From Clostridium bornimense (GTDB lineage: Bacteria; Bacillota; Clostridia; Clostridiales; Clostridiaceae): a stretch of 64,000 nucleotides of DNA. The stretch lies in NCBI RefSeq assembly GCF_018917145.1, contig NZ_JAHLOD010000004.1:51492-115491 (forward strand), in the 5' to 3' direction. The stretch's first letter is position 1; every line of letters starts with the position of its first letter. A program made the translations under genes and the position numbers. Below are positions 63,515-64,000 of this stretch, piece by piece. The notes under the pieces are model-generated. The model did not search any database, was not told the origin of the DNA, and was given only the letters and a program-made list of their open reading frames with translations.

Positions 63515-64000
63515 GTAAGCGTCAAAGTTTTGGTACCTTTTATCAATTAAAAAAATATATTAAAATATCCCGGTAGGGCGATTTAAAGCCCTATCGGGAT
63601 TTATTTATTTCTTGATTTTGACTTTTAGATTGTCAGGAAGATTATTTGCCCAAGGCATTAGATTTTCTAAAGCTTCGCTATTATCAGAATCAATATTTAG
63701 TAAATTATCGAAAAGATAGACCAAATATTTTTCTACAACAACTTTATTAGCTTTAGCTGTTTCTATAATACTGTATAACTTAGCACTAGCTGTTGCACCT
63801 TTAGCAGTATTAGCAAATAAGAAGTTCTTTCTTCCAATAACAAAAGGTTTGATAGCTCTTTCAGCAGCATTATTATCAATTTCTAGTGATCCATCTAATA
63901 ATACATTTTTCAGTCCAGGTAAATGTTTTTTAGCATAATCTAACGCTTTACCTAATGGACTTCTTGGAAGTGCATTTTTTATTTCAGCTTCAACATATTC
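63515..64000 (-). mobile_element. IS66-family insertion sequence, copy 2 (runs off the window)
   Basis: The right-end inverted repeat GTAAGCGTCAAAGTTTTGGT with ACC lies at 63515-63537, identical to copy 1 apart from orientation. The element continues left to right as a minus-strand transposase and past the end of the window. Confidence 0.85.
63605..64000 (-). CDS. IS66 transposase (TnpC), C-terminal part, incomplete
   Basis: The last 131 codons are open without interruption: PRSPLGKALDYAKKHLPGLK, then NNAAERAIKPFVIGRKNFLF and the end PDNLKVKIKK. The region where copy 1 is frameshifted is intact here, so this copy may encode an active enzyme. It is close to copy 1 but differs at several places in the last 50 residues. 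The N-terminus lies outside the window. Confidence 0.9.
   Translation of the reverse strand, partial: EYVEAEIKNALPRSPLGKALDYAKKHLPGLKNVLLDGSLEIDNNAAERAIKPFVIGRKNFLFANTAKGATASAKLYSIIETAKANKVVVEKYLVYLFDNLLNIDSDNSEALENLMPWANNLPDNLKVKIKK

Noticed and set aside
1..64000. CRISPR array, tRNA, rRNA or known riboswitch
   Set aside because: No regularly spaced repeats of CRISPR type, no tRNA cloverleaf or T-box-like specifier structure, and no conserved riboswitch core were seen in the gaps.

Overview
The window is chromosomal DNA of a low-GC, endospore-forming Firmicute, most likely a Clostridium sensu stricto species. The evidence is the AT-rich composition with strong GGAGG-type ribosome sites, the spoIIA-sigF-spoVA sporulation block, a SCIFF ranthipeptide locus beside secDF, and the secDF / yajC-tgt-queA-ruvBA / bofC order shared with Bacillus and Clostridium. 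Almost all genes lie on the minus strand.

Layout. 0.5-12.7 kb: protein export (secD, secF, yajC), the SCIFF peptide and its radical SAM maturase, queuosine modification (tgt, queA), Holliday junction resolution (ruvAB), a BofC-like protein, YebC and a YigZ/IMPACT protein. 12-17 kb: a HEAT-repeat protein with a previously uncalled 51-codon membrane ORF overlapping its stop, a MocR regulator, a nucleotidyltransferase, and an HflX with an extra JAMM-like N-terminal domain. 17-24 kb: a class A penicillin-binding protein convergent with spoIIAA-spoIIAB-sigF-spoVAC-AD-AEb-AEa. 24.5-30 kb: a glycosyltransferase broken by one nonsense codon, luxS, a CamA-like orphan adenine methyltransferase and a PdaA-like deacetylase. 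30-50.5 kb: a surface-polymer block (murJ, rfbD, polymerase/ligase, LCP, tagA-like, galU, pgm, vanZ, large glycosyltransferase, two glycerophosphotransferases, tagD, tagH, tagG) that would make, polymerise, export and attach a teichoic-acid-like polymer.

51-61 kb is accessory. It has a 5'-truncated chemoreceptor, two near-identical Rpn-type PD-(D/E)XK nucleases, two SEC-C proteins and a second LCP gene. All four Rpn/SEC-C genes carry almost the same promoter (TTGTAT-N17-TATAAT type), and a second dispersed repeat lies upstream of three of them. The first Rpn gene sits between about 106-bp direct repeats. A three-gene DUF1659/DUF2922 cassette and manA follow. The last 3 kb holds two IS66-family copies tail to tail, the first frameshifted.

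Two families of non-coding repeats are scattered through the intergenic gaps. Family 1 recurs just beyond the 3' end of minus-strand genes, usually next to the terminator and in one orientation. Family 2 is concentrated around the Rpn/SEC-C genes. The strongest candidate for something undescribed is the co-regulated Rpn/SEC-C module with its repeats. The HflX-JAMM fusion, the probable AUU start of sigF and the CamA-like methyltransferase also deserve attention. No tRNA, rRNA, CRISPR array or recognisable riboswitch was seen.
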